From Sulfurovum sp. (GTDB lineage Bacteria > Campylobacterota > Campylobacteria > Campylobacterales > Sulfurovaceae), in the NCBI GenBank assembly GCA_026983515.1, contig JALWHT010000091.1:1-54973 (forward strand): a stretch of 54,973 nt of DNA. Reading direction: 5' to 3'. The notes beneath the pieces were generated by a model. That model was not told the origin of the DNA and made no database searches. It was given only the letters and a program-made list of their open reading frames with translations. Below, piece by piece: positions 1-9,138 of the stretch; within the stretch, counting starts at the first letter, position 1; each line of letters opens with the position of its first letter. The position numbers were made by a program, and so were the translations under genes.

Positions 1-1124
1 TGGATGAGATAGACAAGGTAGGACGCAGCATGCGGGGTGACCCGACTGCGGCACTGCTGGAAATTCTTGACCCTGAACAGAACAGCAAGTACAGAGACTA
101 TTATCTCAACTTCAATATTGACCTGAGTAAGGCGGTATTCATTGCTACAGCCAATGATGTGGGGCGCATTCCTGCACCGCTGCGTGACCGTATGGAATTC
201 ATTGGGCTCAACTCCTATACACCAAAAGAAAAGTTTGAGATCGCAAGACGCTATCTCATCCCACAGGAGCTGAAAAAGCATGCACTCAAGCCGCATGAAT
301 TCTCTATTTCTGACAAGGCACTGCGCATTCTTATTGACGAATATACCCGTGAAGCGGGAGTGCGTAACCTTAGACGCCGCATCGCAGGGTTGATGCGCAA
401 AACAGCGCGTATACTGCTTGAGGACAAGCGCAGACAGAGTGTACACATTACAAAAAAGAATCTCGAGAAATTTGTGGACAAAAAGGTGTTTGAATTCTCG
501 GTAGTCGACAAAAAACCGCAGGTGGGTGTGGTTTCCGGTCTTGCCTGGACAGCCGTCGGCGGAGATGTCCTGACCATTGAAGCGATCAAGATACGCGGAA
601 AAGGCGGTTTGCAGCTTACAGGAAGTCTTGGTGATGTGATGAAAGAGTCTGTGCGCATTGCTCACTCGGTAGTAAAGATACTCATTGACCAGCGAAAGCT
701 GAAGATACCTGCCTCTGTCATTCCCCATACGATGAAAGAGCGGGAAGAACGCATTGAAGTAGACCCGAGTGAAGTGTACAAACGCTACGATCTGCATATT
801 CACGTACCCGAAGGGGCAACCCCTAAAGACGGGCCGAGTGCAGGTATTACGATGATGACAGCCATTGCTTCCATTTTGAGTGAAAGAAAAGTGGACAACA
901 AAGTGGCAATGACAGGGGAAGTGACCTTGACAGGTAAAGTACTGCCTATTGGCGGATTGAAAGAAAAACTCATTGCAGCGCACAAGGCAGGTGTCAAAAA
1001 GGCACTTATTCCTGTAAAGAACTACGAGCGTGATCTTGACGATATCCCGGATGAAGTCAAGGAGAATGTAAAAATTATCGGTGTATCAAACGTTGAGGAA
1101 GTGCTCAGGGAAGCACTGCTGTAA
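1..1124 (+). CDS. lon: Lon ATP-dependent protease, C-terminal part (5' end outside window)
   Basis: Cytoplasmic ATP-dependent serine protease of protein quality control. The visible frame opens in the Walker B region (LDEIDK followed by GRSMRGDPTAALLEILDPEQN), passes through sensor and arginine-finger motifs and the helical lid, and ends in the proteolytic domain. The catalytic serine sits in DGPSAG (codon at 837-839) and the catalytic lysine in GGLKEK (codon at 960-962), so the peptidase dyad is intact. About 373 residues are present, roughly the last half of a usual 780-810 residue Lon. It ends with a normal TAA. The promoter lies outside the window, so any heat-shock control cannot be judged. 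Confidence 0.97.
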   Translation, partial: DEIDKVGRSMRGDPTAALLEILDPEQNSKYRDYYLNFNIDLSKAVFIATANDVGRIPAPLRDRMEFIGLNSYTPKEKFEIARRYLIPQELKKHALKPHEFSISDKALRILIDEYTREAGVRNLRRRIAGLMRKTARILLEDKRRQSVHITKKNLEKFVDKKVFEFSVVDKKPQVGVVSGLAWTAVGGDVLTIEAIKIRGKGGLQLTGSLGDVMKESVRIAHSVVKILIDQRKLKIPASVIPHTMKEREERIEVDPSEVYKRYDLHIHVPEGATPKDGPSAGITMMTAIASILSERKVDNKVAMTGEVTLTGKVLPIGGLKEKLIAAHKAGVKKALIPVKNYERDLDDIPDEVKENVKIIGVSNVEEVLREALL

Positions 1125-1128
1125 CGAC

Positions 1129-1208
1129 ATCCCGCACTTGATGCGGGATCCCGATATTGGAAGTTTTTGATTGATTTGTGTGTGGATTCTTGCTTTCGCA
1201 GGAATGAC
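1129..1208. repeat. Pair of intergenic hairpins behind lon
   Basis: Two hairpins fill the gap between lon and the convergent regulator gene. The first has perfect 8-bp arms ATCCCGCA / TGCGGGAT (1129-1136 and 1142-1149) around CTTGA. The second pairs ATTCTTGC with GCAGGAAT (1186-1205) with one mismatch and is followed by GACG. The same words (GCACTTGATGC, CAGG-ATGACG) recur at 13747-13806, so this looks like a dispersed palindromic element rather than a dedicated terminator. It may still end transcription of lon and of the facing operon. Confidence 0.6.
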
Positions 1209-1256
1209 GAAGTTCTAAGATTTGCTTCAGTCAAACCACGCAAAACGTGCTTAACG

Positions 1257-1625
1257 CTACTCCGACCATTGATCGATCTTCTCGAACAGCATCTCTTCTT
1301 TGATCGGTTTTCTAAGGAAGTCGTTTGCCCCATTGTCAAAGACTTCCGTTTTACGTGTGTCATCTGTAGAGAGTACAATAACAGGTACATGAGAGTTTGC
1401 CATATCTGCACGGAAGATCTTCAAAAATTCGATACCGTCAACAATAGGCATCATAATATCGAGCAGTATAAGATTGATGGACGGGTCGTTCTTAAACTTG
1501 TTTAACGCATCCGATCCATTTTCCGCTTCGATAATTTCCGTTACTTTTGGGTTCTTTTTTAACAATGTTTTCAACAGCATTCTGTTGATCATATCATCAT
1601 CGACTACCAGTACTTTTAGTCCCAT
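1257..1625 (-). CDS. CheY-like single-domain response regulator
   Basis: A 122-residue stand-alone receiver domain without an output domain. It has the acidic pair DDD near residues 9-11, the phospho-acceptor Asp56 in LLLDIMMP, Ser85 in the conserved Ser/Thr position and Lys104 in LRKP, so all chemistry for phosphotransfer is present. It is the last gene of a minus-strand operon, 5 bp after the hybrid kinase. By position it probably takes phosphate from the kinase/Hpt relay, acting on another protein by contact. The target cannot be read from the sequence. Confidence 0.92.
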   Translation of the reverse strand: MGLKVLVVDDDMINRMLLKTLLKKNPKVTEIIEAENGSDALNKFKNDPSINLILLDIMMPIVDGIEFLKIFRADMANSHVPVIVLSTDDTRKTEVFDNGANDFLRKPIKEEMLFEKIDQWSE

Positions 1626-1630
1626 CTATC

Positions 1631-4600
1631 TTATCCTCTATGTGATTTTATGGCAGCTTCTATCTGCTCTTTTTCTTTACTGTCTATAATAATGGCAACA
1701 GTATCACCGGCAGCGGCTTTCAGTGCATCTGTCACAAGTTCCGCATCAGTAAAGACTATGTCATAAGCACCGGACGCAATTTCGGATTCCAGTTGGCTCA
1801 TGTCATCAAGAATGTTGTAATCATACCCTAAGTTTTCAATGACTTTGGTAAGAATACGTTTTTCAAGCAGGAACTTTTTCGCAATAAGAATCTTTTTGAT
1901 CCCTTCTGTTTCTTCATTGTCTGCAAGCATGATCTCATCGATCTCAAGCGGTATCTCTGTTTCCGGCTCTGGATCTATCTTTCCTGTTACAGGAATGCTT
2001 TCTATTTCAGGTGTTTCTTTGGTTTCTGGTGTTTCCGGCTCTTTTGCTGCTGTTTCTGTCTCTTCAGGTGCTTTCGCTTTGTGAGAAAGGAACTTGTTAA
2101 GAACATAGAGAAGTTCACTGGTTTCAATCGGTTTGGTGATATATTCATCCATCCCTTCTGCCAGGAAGCGTTCACGGTCACCTTTGAGTGCATTGGCTGT
2201 CAGTGCGACAATCGGTACATGTGGAACTTCTTCATCTTCTTCATAGTCAAGAATTTCGTGTGTTGCCTCAATACCGTCCATGACCGGCATCTGGATATCC
2301 ATAAAGAGCAGGTCATAATCATTGTTTCTTCGTTTTTCAAATGCTTCAAGACCATTGTTGGCAATATCGACTGTAATACCATGGTCTTCAAGGACACGTT
2401 TGATCAGTTTCTGGTTGATGATGTTGTCTTCTGTTACGAGGACTTTTGCATCAAACTGTGTAGCCTGTGCCTGTACTGTCTGTTCAACAACCTCAGGTGT
2501 TGTACTTGCCGTGCGGGTCAACACAGCTTTGAGTTTTGTCAGGGTTACCGGTTTAAAAATAACGTTGTCCTGATTGACTCCCATTGTGTCGATTTTGGCA
2601 CGGCTTGTAACATTGGCAATGACGATCAGTTTTGATTTGTCGACATTGACAACAGCATCCATAATATTCTGTTTGGTTTTGTCAATATCGATCCAGAATG
2701 TTTGACAGATACCCTTGTCACTGAGCTCTCTCAGCTCTGAAACCGATTCGAATTGTTTGACATCGGGCCCAAAATATTCAAAGTATGACTTCAGGTATGT
2801 GTCAAGAACGGTTGGTACCTCTTCTTCATATTTGCAGATTGTCATATCGCTGAATGCATGGTTATAGTTTGGTTCAGTGGTCGCAACCTCTTCAAGCGGA
2901 ACAGAGAAGTAGAACGTTGTTCCATGGTCTTTGGCACTTTCAAGTTCAAGTTTGCCGCCCATCAGTTCTACGAACTGGCTTGAAATGGTAAGCCCAAGAC
3001 CGGTACCGCCGTATTTTCTGGTAACAGAGGAGTCTGCTTGTGAGAATGCATCGAAGATGCGCTCCTGCTGATCTTTCGTCATACCGATACCGTTGTCCTG
3101 GATGGAGAATTTGATACGTGCAGTAGTCCCTTCTACTGCTTCTTTCTCGATCTTAACATTGATCATACCGCCGTAACTGGTGAACTTGATAGCATTGCTC
3201 AAGAGGTTAATGATAATTTCTTTGAGTTTTGTCGGGTCACCTTTGAGTTTAGGACTGATTGTCGGATCCATATAGAAGTTCAGGTCAATATTTTTCTCAG
3301 CTGCACCGACAGCATAGGTTTCAACAGCACTTTCGAACTCTTCTGCCGCATCGAAGACAATATTTTCGATTTCGATTTTGTTACTTTCAATTTTGGAGAG
3401 GTCAAGAATGTTATTGATAATACTCAGAAGGTTTTCCGAACTTTTTTCAATGATATTTAGGAACTCCTGCTGCTCGGAGTCGAGGTTCGTACTTCGGAGA
3501 ATTTCGGTAAAGCCGACAATACCGTTCAGTGGTGTACGGATTTCATGAGACATATTGGCAAGGAAGAGCGATTTCGCTTCGTTGGCCTGAAGTGCGATCT
3601 GCTTATCCTCTTTGGCATTCTCAACAAGCGTTTCAAGGAACTTGTAGGCTTCTCTGGTTCCTTCGTGGGTATCAAGCTCAATGTTTTCGATCATTTCAGT
3701 ATCGGCAGAAAGATACTGGTCACTCTGCTTCATATCTTCGATCGCTTTGTTCAGAACATCTTCGAGCTCTTTAATGTTTCGTGTGATATCACGTGCTGTG
3801 GTATATCCGAGGTAGGCAAGCAGCAAACTGAGCAGAAGGATGGCTGAAGCAATGATCAGGAGTGAAATTTGCTTTTGCAGATAGAGTTCCGCCTTTTGCC
3901 ACAGAGCATTGGAAACAACCAGCTCTACTTTGGAATAAAGTGAAATTTTCTGGGTTTGAAGTGAGAACCAGTCCATCACATTTTCTGCATAGTCTCCGTT
4001 ATCCACGTCGGTTTGAATGGCGGAAGACGTTTCTGCCAGCTCTTTGAGTACAGCTTTTGCCTGTTTGCTCCCAAGAATTTGCTGAATTTGTGCACGCAGC
4101 TGCGGGTTTGTGACCTGCTTGATATCAAAAATATTGGATTTGGTTTTGAAATTGTCCCAAAGGGCGATTTCATCAAAAGCCATAGAAGCTTTTTTCTCCA
4201 TATAGTAGGAGACAAATCCTCTTTCAAGTCCAGCATTCTCTTTTGCTATATATATTTCTGACAATGTTCCGACCATTGAAGCAATTTCAGTATTGAGTGC
4301 AAAACTGTTGATTTGCAGGAGATTCTGTAAAATTGGAGAAGTAATGGTTTTGGTATAGCCCTGGAAGAAAATATTTTTGAATTCACTGTTAGGCTGATGC
4401 GCTTTTTTACGGATAGCAGGGAGTTTTTTGAAATTTGCCAGCATACGCTCATACTGTGCTTTGTTCAACTCTGTCGTTTCATGCAGCAGTTTTGGCAGGA
4501 ATGGAATAATGTTACCGTTATCAGTAACCAGCTTTTGTCTAAGCTGTACAAGTGAAGCATCTGTTTTGCCGTACTGCTTTTGAAGAACGTCGCCGTAGGC

Positions 4601-4816
4601 TTTTCTGTTACTACCCATGTAAAGTGCAGTGAGTCCACGTTCGGTTCCTACCTGACTCAGTGATTTGCTCAAGTATGCGTTGTTACTCAGTGCTGTTTTA
4701 AGTGCCTGTGCCTTTTCATAGTTGATGTAGGAAGTTACAAAAAAGTAACTTGACAGGAGAAGAAGTAACAGAATCGGTACGAGTGCGATCAGTTTCAGTC
4801 TATTTCGTATAGTCAT
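1631..4816 (-). CDS. NIT-domain hybrid histidine kinase with three receiver-like domains
   Basis: A 1061-residue inner-membrane sensor. Transmembrane segment 1 (about 8-28) and 2 (about 317-338) enclose a helical periplasmic domain resembling the nitrate/nitrite-sensing NIT family (GTERGLTALYMGS near 57-69, LERGFVSYYM near 197-206). A linker leads to HisKA with His424 in NMSHEIRTPLNG and an HATPase with N box near 538-545, DNGIGM (574-579) and GGTGLGL (603-609). A first receiver-like region (about 655-770) lacks the acidic pair; the second (about 790-910) is complete with Asp840 and Lys895; an acidic Pro/Glu-rich linker leads to a third degenerate one at the C terminus. The ligand is inferred only from fold similarity. 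Confidence 0.88.
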   Translation of the reverse strand: MTIRNRLKLIALVPILLLLLLSSYFFVTSYINYEKAQALKTALSNNAYLSKSLSQVGTERGLTALYMGSNRKAYGDVLQKQYGKTDASLVQLRQKLVTDNGNIIPFLPKLLHETTELNKAQYERMLANFKKLPAIRKKAHQPNSEFKNIFFQGYTKTITSPILQNLLQINSFALNTEIASMVGTLSEIYIAKENAGLERGFVSYYMEKKASMAFDEIALWDNFKTKSNIFDIKQVTNPQLRAQIQQILGSKQAKAVLKELAETSSAIQTDVDNGDYAENVMDWFSLQTQKISLYSKVELVVSNALWQKAELYLQKQISLLIIASAILLLSLLLAYLGYTTARDITRNIKELEDVLNKAIEDMKQSDQYLSADTEMIENIELDTHEGTREAYKFLETLVENAKEDKQIALQANEAKSLFLANMSHEIRTPLNGIVGFTEILRSTNLDSEQQEFLNIIEKSSENLLSIINNILDLSKIESNKIEIENIVFDAAEEFESAVETYAVGAAEKNIDLNFYMDPTISPKLKGDPTKLKEIIINLLSNAIKFTSYGGMINVKIEKEAVEGTTARIKFSIQDNGIGMTKDQQERIFDAFSQADSSVTRKYGGTGLGLTISSQFVELMGGKLELESAKDHGTTFYFSVPLEEVATTEPNYNHAFSDMTICKYEEEVPTVLDTYLKSYFEYFGPDVKQFESVSELRELSDKGICQTFWIDIDKTKQNIMDAVVNVDKSKLIVIANVTSRAKIDTMGVNQDNVIFKPVTLTKLKAVLTRTASTTPEVVEQTVQAQATQFDAKVLVTEDNIINQKLIKRVLEDHGITVDIANNGLEAFEKRRNNDYDLLFMDIQMPVMDGIEATHEILDYEEDEEVPHVPIVALTANALKGDRERFLAEGMDEYITKPIETSELLYVLNKFLSHKAKAPEETETAAKEPETPETKETPEIESIPVTGKIDPEPETEIPLEIDEIMLADNEETEGIKKILIAKKFLLEKRILTKVIENLGYDYNILDDMSQLESEIASGAYDIVFTDAELVTDALKAAAGDTVAIIIDSKEKEQIEAAIKSHRG

Positions 4817-4831
4817 GGTCTGAATCCTTTG

Positions 4832-6178
4832 TTATTTGTTTGATATGAGTTTAATCTGGTTTTCCAGTGACAGAAAATGTGCCCAGTAGTTCTTGATAAG
4901 TTCCGGTACTCTGTCTAAATCTTCATTGAACTGAATTTCATACAGTGTGTCCGAGAGTGGATTAATGCGAAGGTTACTTGCCGTCCCTTTCAGTAGGTGG
5001 CCGATTTTCTGAACTGTTTCAAGGTCACCCTTCTCATACGCTTTGAGCATTTTTTCAGTCTCTTCATGTGCCTGAATGATGAAGTCGTTGACAAACTCTT
5101 CAATAAGTTCTACCGGGAGGCTTAAGTCTTTGGCGGCCTCTTCGAGCTGGAAATCAAAATGGATGGGCTTGATACCGCTTAGATCGATAGGTGTACGTTT
5201 TTGTGCTTCTGTCTCCAGTAGTGCAGCTTTTGCTTTTTCCCCTCTCTCTTCAGGGGTTTGTTCTTCTGCTTCCTCTTCTTCTGTTATTTCTATGGTTGGC
5301 TCAAGCGTTTGTTCTGTCTCTTCGACTTTCGCTGTGCTCAGTCTTCCCAATGCGGTGAAGAAAGCACTGATCGCGCCTTCTTTTTCACTTTGTGATGCGC
5401 TTTTGATGTTGGAAAGGAGTTCTCCGATGATTGGCAGCTGGAGGACATTTGAAAGGTGGGAAAGTGCATTCAGTGCTTCTTCTTTCTCTTTGTCATTGTT
5501 GCTGATGAGTGCTTGTTCATAGCCTAATGCCGTATCAATATACTCATCGAGGAAAAGGTTGTAGTCTTCTGTGGTAATACCTATTTTTTCACTAATGCTT
5601 GCTACATCGATATAGATAGGGGTTTCATTTTCTGAGGCAGATGTTTTGGAAGTATCTGCAGTGAGTTCTGTCTCTTCTTCAATATCGGAAATAGCATTTT
5701 CCGAATCTGAAGGAATGGTGAGCTCATAGAGGTCTTCCTCTTCTGTCTTGACTGCTTCGAAAGGTACTGTTTCTGCAAGGGGTTCGGGTTCTTCGGGTTC
5801 TTTGATGCTAAAAAGGTCACTCTCTTCAAAAGAGAGTAGCTCTTGATCCGATTTGTCACTCTCTTCTTCTATTTCCAACAGTGGCGCTTCTTCTTCGATC
5901 GGTGCTTCGGCTGTTGTTTTGAGGTTTTCAGAAGTAATGTCAACAACACGTACATTCCCGAGCATACCTTCAAGGTCTTCTACAGAAGCCTGCACAGTAT
6001 GAGGTGTACCGTCAACTGTCAATGTTACAGTATCGCCATTGAGTGTAAAAACAACCTCTTTGAGTGCCAGTTTCTGGTAAAAGGTATTGACATCGGGAAT
6101 ATCAAGTGCATTCAGCAGTCTGGGTGCAACTGCGACAACTTGATCCAATTGATTTAAAATATAGTACATAAGCTGCAA
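4832..6178 (-). CDS. Histidine phosphotransfer (Hpt) protein with acidic linkers
   Basis: A 448-residue cytoplasmic protein. The C-terminal domain is a recognisable Hpt helix bundle with the phosphorylatable His394 in HLLKGTASNL. A second helical segment near residues 195-300 contains ALSHLSNVL and may be a degenerate Hpt. Between the domains the chain is very rich in Glu, Thr and Pro, so it is probably a flexible string of domains. The N-terminal 85 residues resemble nothing I can name. The gene lies 15 bp upstream of the hybrid kinase, so it is the obvious partner for phosphate from the kinase receiver domain, on the way to the CheY-like protein. Confidence 0.8.
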   Translation of the reverse strand: MQLMYYILNQLDQVVAVAPRLLNALDIPDVNTFYQKLALKEVVFTLNGDTVTLTVDGTPHTVQASVEDLEGMLGNVRVVDITSENLKTTAEAPIEEEAPLLEIEEESDKSDQELLSFEESDLFSIKEPEEPEPLAETVPFEAVKTEEEDLYELTIPSDSENAISDIEEETELTADTSKTSASENETPIYIDVASISEKIGITTEDYNLFLDEYIDTALGYEQALISNNDKEKEEALNALSHLSNVLQLPIIGELLSNIKSASQSEKEGAISAFFTALGRLSTAKVEETEQTLEPTIEITEEEEAEEQTPEERGEKAKAALLETEAQKRTPIDLSGIKPIHFDFQLEEAAKDLSLPVELIEEFVNDFIIQAHEETEKMLKAYEKGDLETVQKIGHLLKGTASNLRINPLSDTLYEIQFNEDLDRVPELIKNYWAHFLSLENQIKLISNK

Positions 6179-6187
6179 ATCTCCTTT

Positions 6188-6610
6188 TTATTGGTTCTCT
6201 TGGGCGAGCATCTCTTTGTAGAGTGCCACCGATTCTTCAATTTCGTTTTCAGAAGCAGGCCTTCGGGCTGCTGTATAGCCGGTAATTTCTCCCGAATCAT
6301 CTATGATTGGGGTAATATGGGAATAGACCCAATAGTATTTTCCGTCTTTTCTAAGATTTTTGACAACACCGCTCCACTCTTTTCCCTGCTGAATCGTATC
6401 CCAAAGGTCTTTGAATGCAGCTTTTGGCATATCAGGATGTCGGATGATATTATGGTTTTTACCTATCAGTTCCTGTTTCGTATAATTTGCAACTTCACAA
6501 AACTTTCTGTTGGCATATGTAATAATGCCTTTAAGGTCTGTGGAACTGAGAATTAATCCGTTTGAGAATCTATGTTCTTCATCTATGGGTTCGGGACTTT
6601 CCCTTCGCAT
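6188..6610 (-). CDS. Stand-alone PAS domain protein, Aer/CetB-like
   Basis: A 140-residue soluble protein that is essentially one PAS domain. The motif NIIRHPDMP (54-62) and the following aromatic positions are those of FAD-binding PAS domains of the Aer/CetB energy-taxis type. In Campylobacter CetB works with the membrane partner CetA; no CetA-like gene is seen here. Instead the gene starts a four-gene signalling operon (9 bp to the Hpt gene), so the PAS protein may feed redox information to the hybrid kinase. FAD binding is inferred from the motif. A good ribosome site (AGGAAGGGAG on the minus strand) precedes the ATG. Confidence 0.82.
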   Translation of the reverse strand: MRRESPEPIDEEHRFSNGLILSSTDLKGIITYANRKFCEVANYTKQELIGKNHNIIRHPDMPKAAFKDLWDTIQQGKEWSGVVKNLRKDGKYYWVYSHITPIIDDSGEITGYTAARRPASENEIEESVALYKEMLAQENQ

Positions 6611-6719
6611 ACAATACTCCCTTCCTCTCTATCTGTTACCCCTCTTGCGAACCGGTAACTATTCAGTATAAACTTTATAACAAATTAACTAAAAATAGCA
6701 TGAAATAAAAGCTGTTTAA

Positions 6720-6742
6720 GATGAAAAAAAGACTTTTTCATC
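6720..6742 (-). terminator. Candidate terminator of uvrC
   Basis: GATGAAAAA (6720-6728) pairs with TTTTTCATC (6734-6742). Read on the minus strand the stem carries its own T-rich 3' arm and overlaps the uvrC stop codon. The A/T-rich arms make it suitable in either direction, but only uvrC ends here. Confidence 0.5.
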
Positions 6743-8534
6743 AATTTTCATTATCTTTTGCAATAATTTTTGCAATATGGTTATTGGTGACCTGTGCAAT
6801 GTCTTCAAATGGAGCATTATAAATGGCCTCGAAAGTACCGAAATAATCGACCAGTTTTTGTACTGTTGCCTTCCCAATCCCTTTTTTGTTCAGAAGTGAG
6901 ATCCGTGTATCTTCTTTACGTTTGGTATTTTGATGGTAGGTAATGGCATAGCGGTGTGCTTCATCACGATGTCGCTGAATCCAGTGTAGTTTTGCATCGT
7001 TCGGTTTCAGTTCAATCAAGCCTTGTGATGTATAAATTAGATCTTTCGCCGCTCCTTTCGCCCTGTGTGCCTTGGCATCAAGCTTCTCTTTTGCAATGGC
7101 AATGACATCAAGATTGACATTCGCTTTCAGGAGAAGCTTCCGTGCGAGATTGAGGTTTGCCTGCCCCCCGTCGAGGATCCACAGATCTGGAGGAGGCTGG
7201 GTTGTGAAGTCTTTGATACGGCGGCTGAGCATCTCACGCATCTGTCCTGTCTCCTCACGCGCCTCAAGCCGGTAGCGGCGGTAGCTTGATTTGTCCCATT
7301 TACCCTCGTCCCAGACAACCATGCCGCCGACAGTGGCCACACCCATCATATGTGAGTTGTCAAAAGTTTCTACCCTGTACGGGATGGCAGAGAGGTCAAG
7401 CAGATCAGCGATCCTTTGTTCCATGAGGGTACTCTTTTGCTCTTTTCTGAGTAACTCTTCGGCATTTTGCAGTGCAAGGGCAGTCAGTTTTGCTTTGCTA
7501 CCGCGTTTGGGGTGGCGTATTTCGATTTTTTTGCCAAAGCGTGTTGAAAGGGTACGTGCTACTTCGTATGCATCTTCAAAATCATGGGCAATAAGAATTT
7601 CTTTTGGAATATGGGGAGTATCTACGCCATAATGTTCCAGCAGTGCCTGCCTGTAGGCTTCGTTTGCTTCAAAAATATGGGTATGCCTGAAATAGGTGTG
7701 GGAAGAAGAGATGATTTTGCCCTCACGCATAAAGAGTTTGACGATCACTCCCCGTTCATCTCCATTGAGAATGGCAAAGATATCGGTATCGAAACGGTTG
7801 GCAAGGTCGATAGAAGAATCGATAGTAAGCGCTTCAATGGCCAAAATGCTGTCACGCAGTGCGGCAGCCTCTTCAAAACGCTCCTGCATCGCAAGTTTAC
7901 CCATGCGTTCTGTAAGCTTTTCGGTCAGGATGTAGCGGCTGTTCAGTGCTTTTTTTGCCTCTTCGATCAGTTGGGCATATGCTTCAGGTGTTACTTTCCC
8001 TTCACACGGAGCCAGACACTTTCCAATTTGGTAAAAGAGACAGGCTTTGCCTTCACGAAGGCATGATTTCTTCTGTACAAGCGGATAGGTTTCGTACAGT
8101 GCATCAATGAGCGCCCGTCCTCCGGAGGGGTAAGGACCGTAATAGGTGATCTTTTTGCCCTTGACGATTTTGCGGGTGATCTCAAAGCGCGGATAGGGTT
8201 CTGATTCGTCAATATAAATGTAAGGGTATGTTTTGTCATCACGCAGCAGAATATTATACTTGGGTTTGAGCTGTTTGATAAGCGAATTTTCCAGGATCAG
8301 CGCATCTTCTTCACTCTTGACAACAATGTACTCCAGTCTCTTGGCTTCAGAGAGCATTTTTAAAATACGTGGACTCTGTGCGGGGTTGGGGTGCAGGCGG
8401 GGAGTAAAACGCCAGTAGCTCTTTACCCGGTGTTTGAGATTTTTTGCTTTGCCAACATAGAGCAGTTTCCCTGTCTCGTTAAAGTACTGGTAAACTCCCG
8501 GGCTGTCGGGAAGATTCCTGATTATTGATTGCAT
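6741..8534 (-). CDS. uvrC: UvrABC system protein C (excinuclease subunit)
   Basis: Nucleotide excision repair endonuclease that makes the 3' and 5' incisions with UvrA and UvrB. The 597-residue chain has the N-terminal GIY-YIG nuclease (SPGVYQYF at 11-18, LLYVGKAKNLKHRVKSYW), a UVR motif near residue 200 that contacts UvrB, the RNase H-like domain (TFDNSHMMG, WILDGGQANLN) and a C-terminal helix-hairpin-helix (NKKGIGKATVQKLVDYFG). Length and order are standard. Its start overlaps the end of the upstream DUF721-like gene by 13 bp, so the two are co-transcribed. Confidence 0.97.
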   Translation of the reverse strand: MQSIIRNLPDSPGVYQYFNETGKLLYVGKAKNLKHRVKSYWRFTPRLHPNPAQSPRILKMLSEAKRLEYIVVKSEEDALILENSLIKQLKPKYNILLRDDKTYPYIYIDESEPYPRFEITRKIVKGKKITYYGPYPSGGRALIDALYETYPLVQKKSCLREGKACLFYQIGKCLAPCEGKVTPEAYAQLIEEAKKALNSRYILTEKLTERMGKLAMQERFEEAAALRDSILAIEALTIDSSIDLANRFDTDIFAILNGDERGVIVKLFMREGKIISSSHTYFRHTHIFEANEAYRQALLEHYGVDTPHIPKEILIAHDFEDAYEVARTLSTRFGKKIEIRHPKRGSKAKLTALALQNAEELLRKEQKSTLMEQRIADLLDLSAIPYRVETFDNSHMMGVATVGGMVVWDEGKWDKSSYRRYRLEAREETGQMREMLSRRIKDFTTQPPPDLWILDGGQANLNLARKLLLKANVNLDVIAIAKEKLDAKAHRAKGAAKDLIYTSQGLIELKPNDAKLHWIQRHRDEAHRYAITYHQNTKRKEDTRISLLNKKGIGKATVQKLVDYFGTFEAIYNAPFEDIAQVTNNHIAKIIAKDNEN

Positions 8535-8968
8535 GCGATCAGGGACTGTATTTGTTTGAATTTTTCAGCAAGTGCCTCATCACTGCTTTGAAGGGAAAAG
8601 TTGCCAGTTGCCCGTTCATGGTAGTAGGGGATTGTTGTTTCGTCCGGTTTGTCTGTAATGATAGTACGGTATTTACTGTGAAAAACAATCACTTTTTCGG
8701 CTTTGAGCTCCCGGCATTCTGTATCGAGGGAGGCAAGCTGTGTTAATACGCTTTTTAATAAATCTCTATTATAATGAAGTTCCATTTTGAAACCGGGGTG
8801 CGTTACGGCGACAAAAAGTGTTTCGTTGCGGATATAAACGAAGGCAATGGCTTTTTGCCATTTTGTGCCAAGCAGAGAGATAAACTTTTTGTAGCACGCA
8901 TGCCGTTTCAGAGATTTGAACTGAGGTTGGTCAACAAGATGAGAAAGAATGACAGACGCGTTTTTCAT
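8522..8968 (-). CDS. DUF721 (DciA-like) family protein, tentative
   Basis: A 148-residue protein without signal peptide or membrane segment. The first 80 residues follow the DUF721 pattern: a short helical start, LLGTKWQKAIAFVYIRNETLFV, then a strand and HYNRDLLKSVLTQL. DciA proteins of this family help load the replicative helicase, but the family is poorly conserved and I would not assign that role from sequence alone. It overlaps uvrC by 13 bp. Its 5' end overlaps the divergent small lipoprotein gene by 30 bp if that gene starts at 8939. Confidence 0.5.
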   Translation of the reverse strand: MKNASVILSHLVDQPQFKSLKRHACYKKFISLLGTKWQKAIAFVYIRNETLFVAVTHPGFKMELHYNRDLLKSVLTQLASLDTECRELKAEKVIVFHSKYRTIITDKPDETTIPYYHERATGNFSLQSSDEALAEKFKQIQSLIACNQ

Positions 8969-9073
8969 AGAGTGATTATAGCATCAATCTGCTGTATCGT
9001 ACTAACAGGCTGCGGACACAAGACCGATCCGGTTTATGTGCCGGATGATGCTGTGCATAAAATTAAAAATTAA
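8939..9073 (+). CDS. Small lipoprotein, LptM-like
   Basis: A 44-residue predicted lipoprotein: basic N terminus, hydrophobic stretch VIIASICCIV, lipobox LTGC with the acylated Cys25, then GHKTDPVYVPDD. The short tail after LTGCG resembles LptM (YifL), which supports LptD assembly in enterobacteria. The ATG at 8939 gives the usual positive charges; a GTG at 8972 would avoid overlapping the divergent gene at 8968 but would leave an uncharged signal. LptD itself is encoded at 19925, not adjacent. The family assignment is tentative, the lipoprotein nature is clear. Confidence 0.6.
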   Translation: MRKNDRRVFHRVIIASICCIVLTGCGHKTDPVYVPDDAVHKIKN

Positions 9074-9138
9074 AAATTATAAAGTAAAATTTTAGAATAT
9101 ACATTTTTTTGGTATTTTAATTTCAAAAAAGGATTTTT

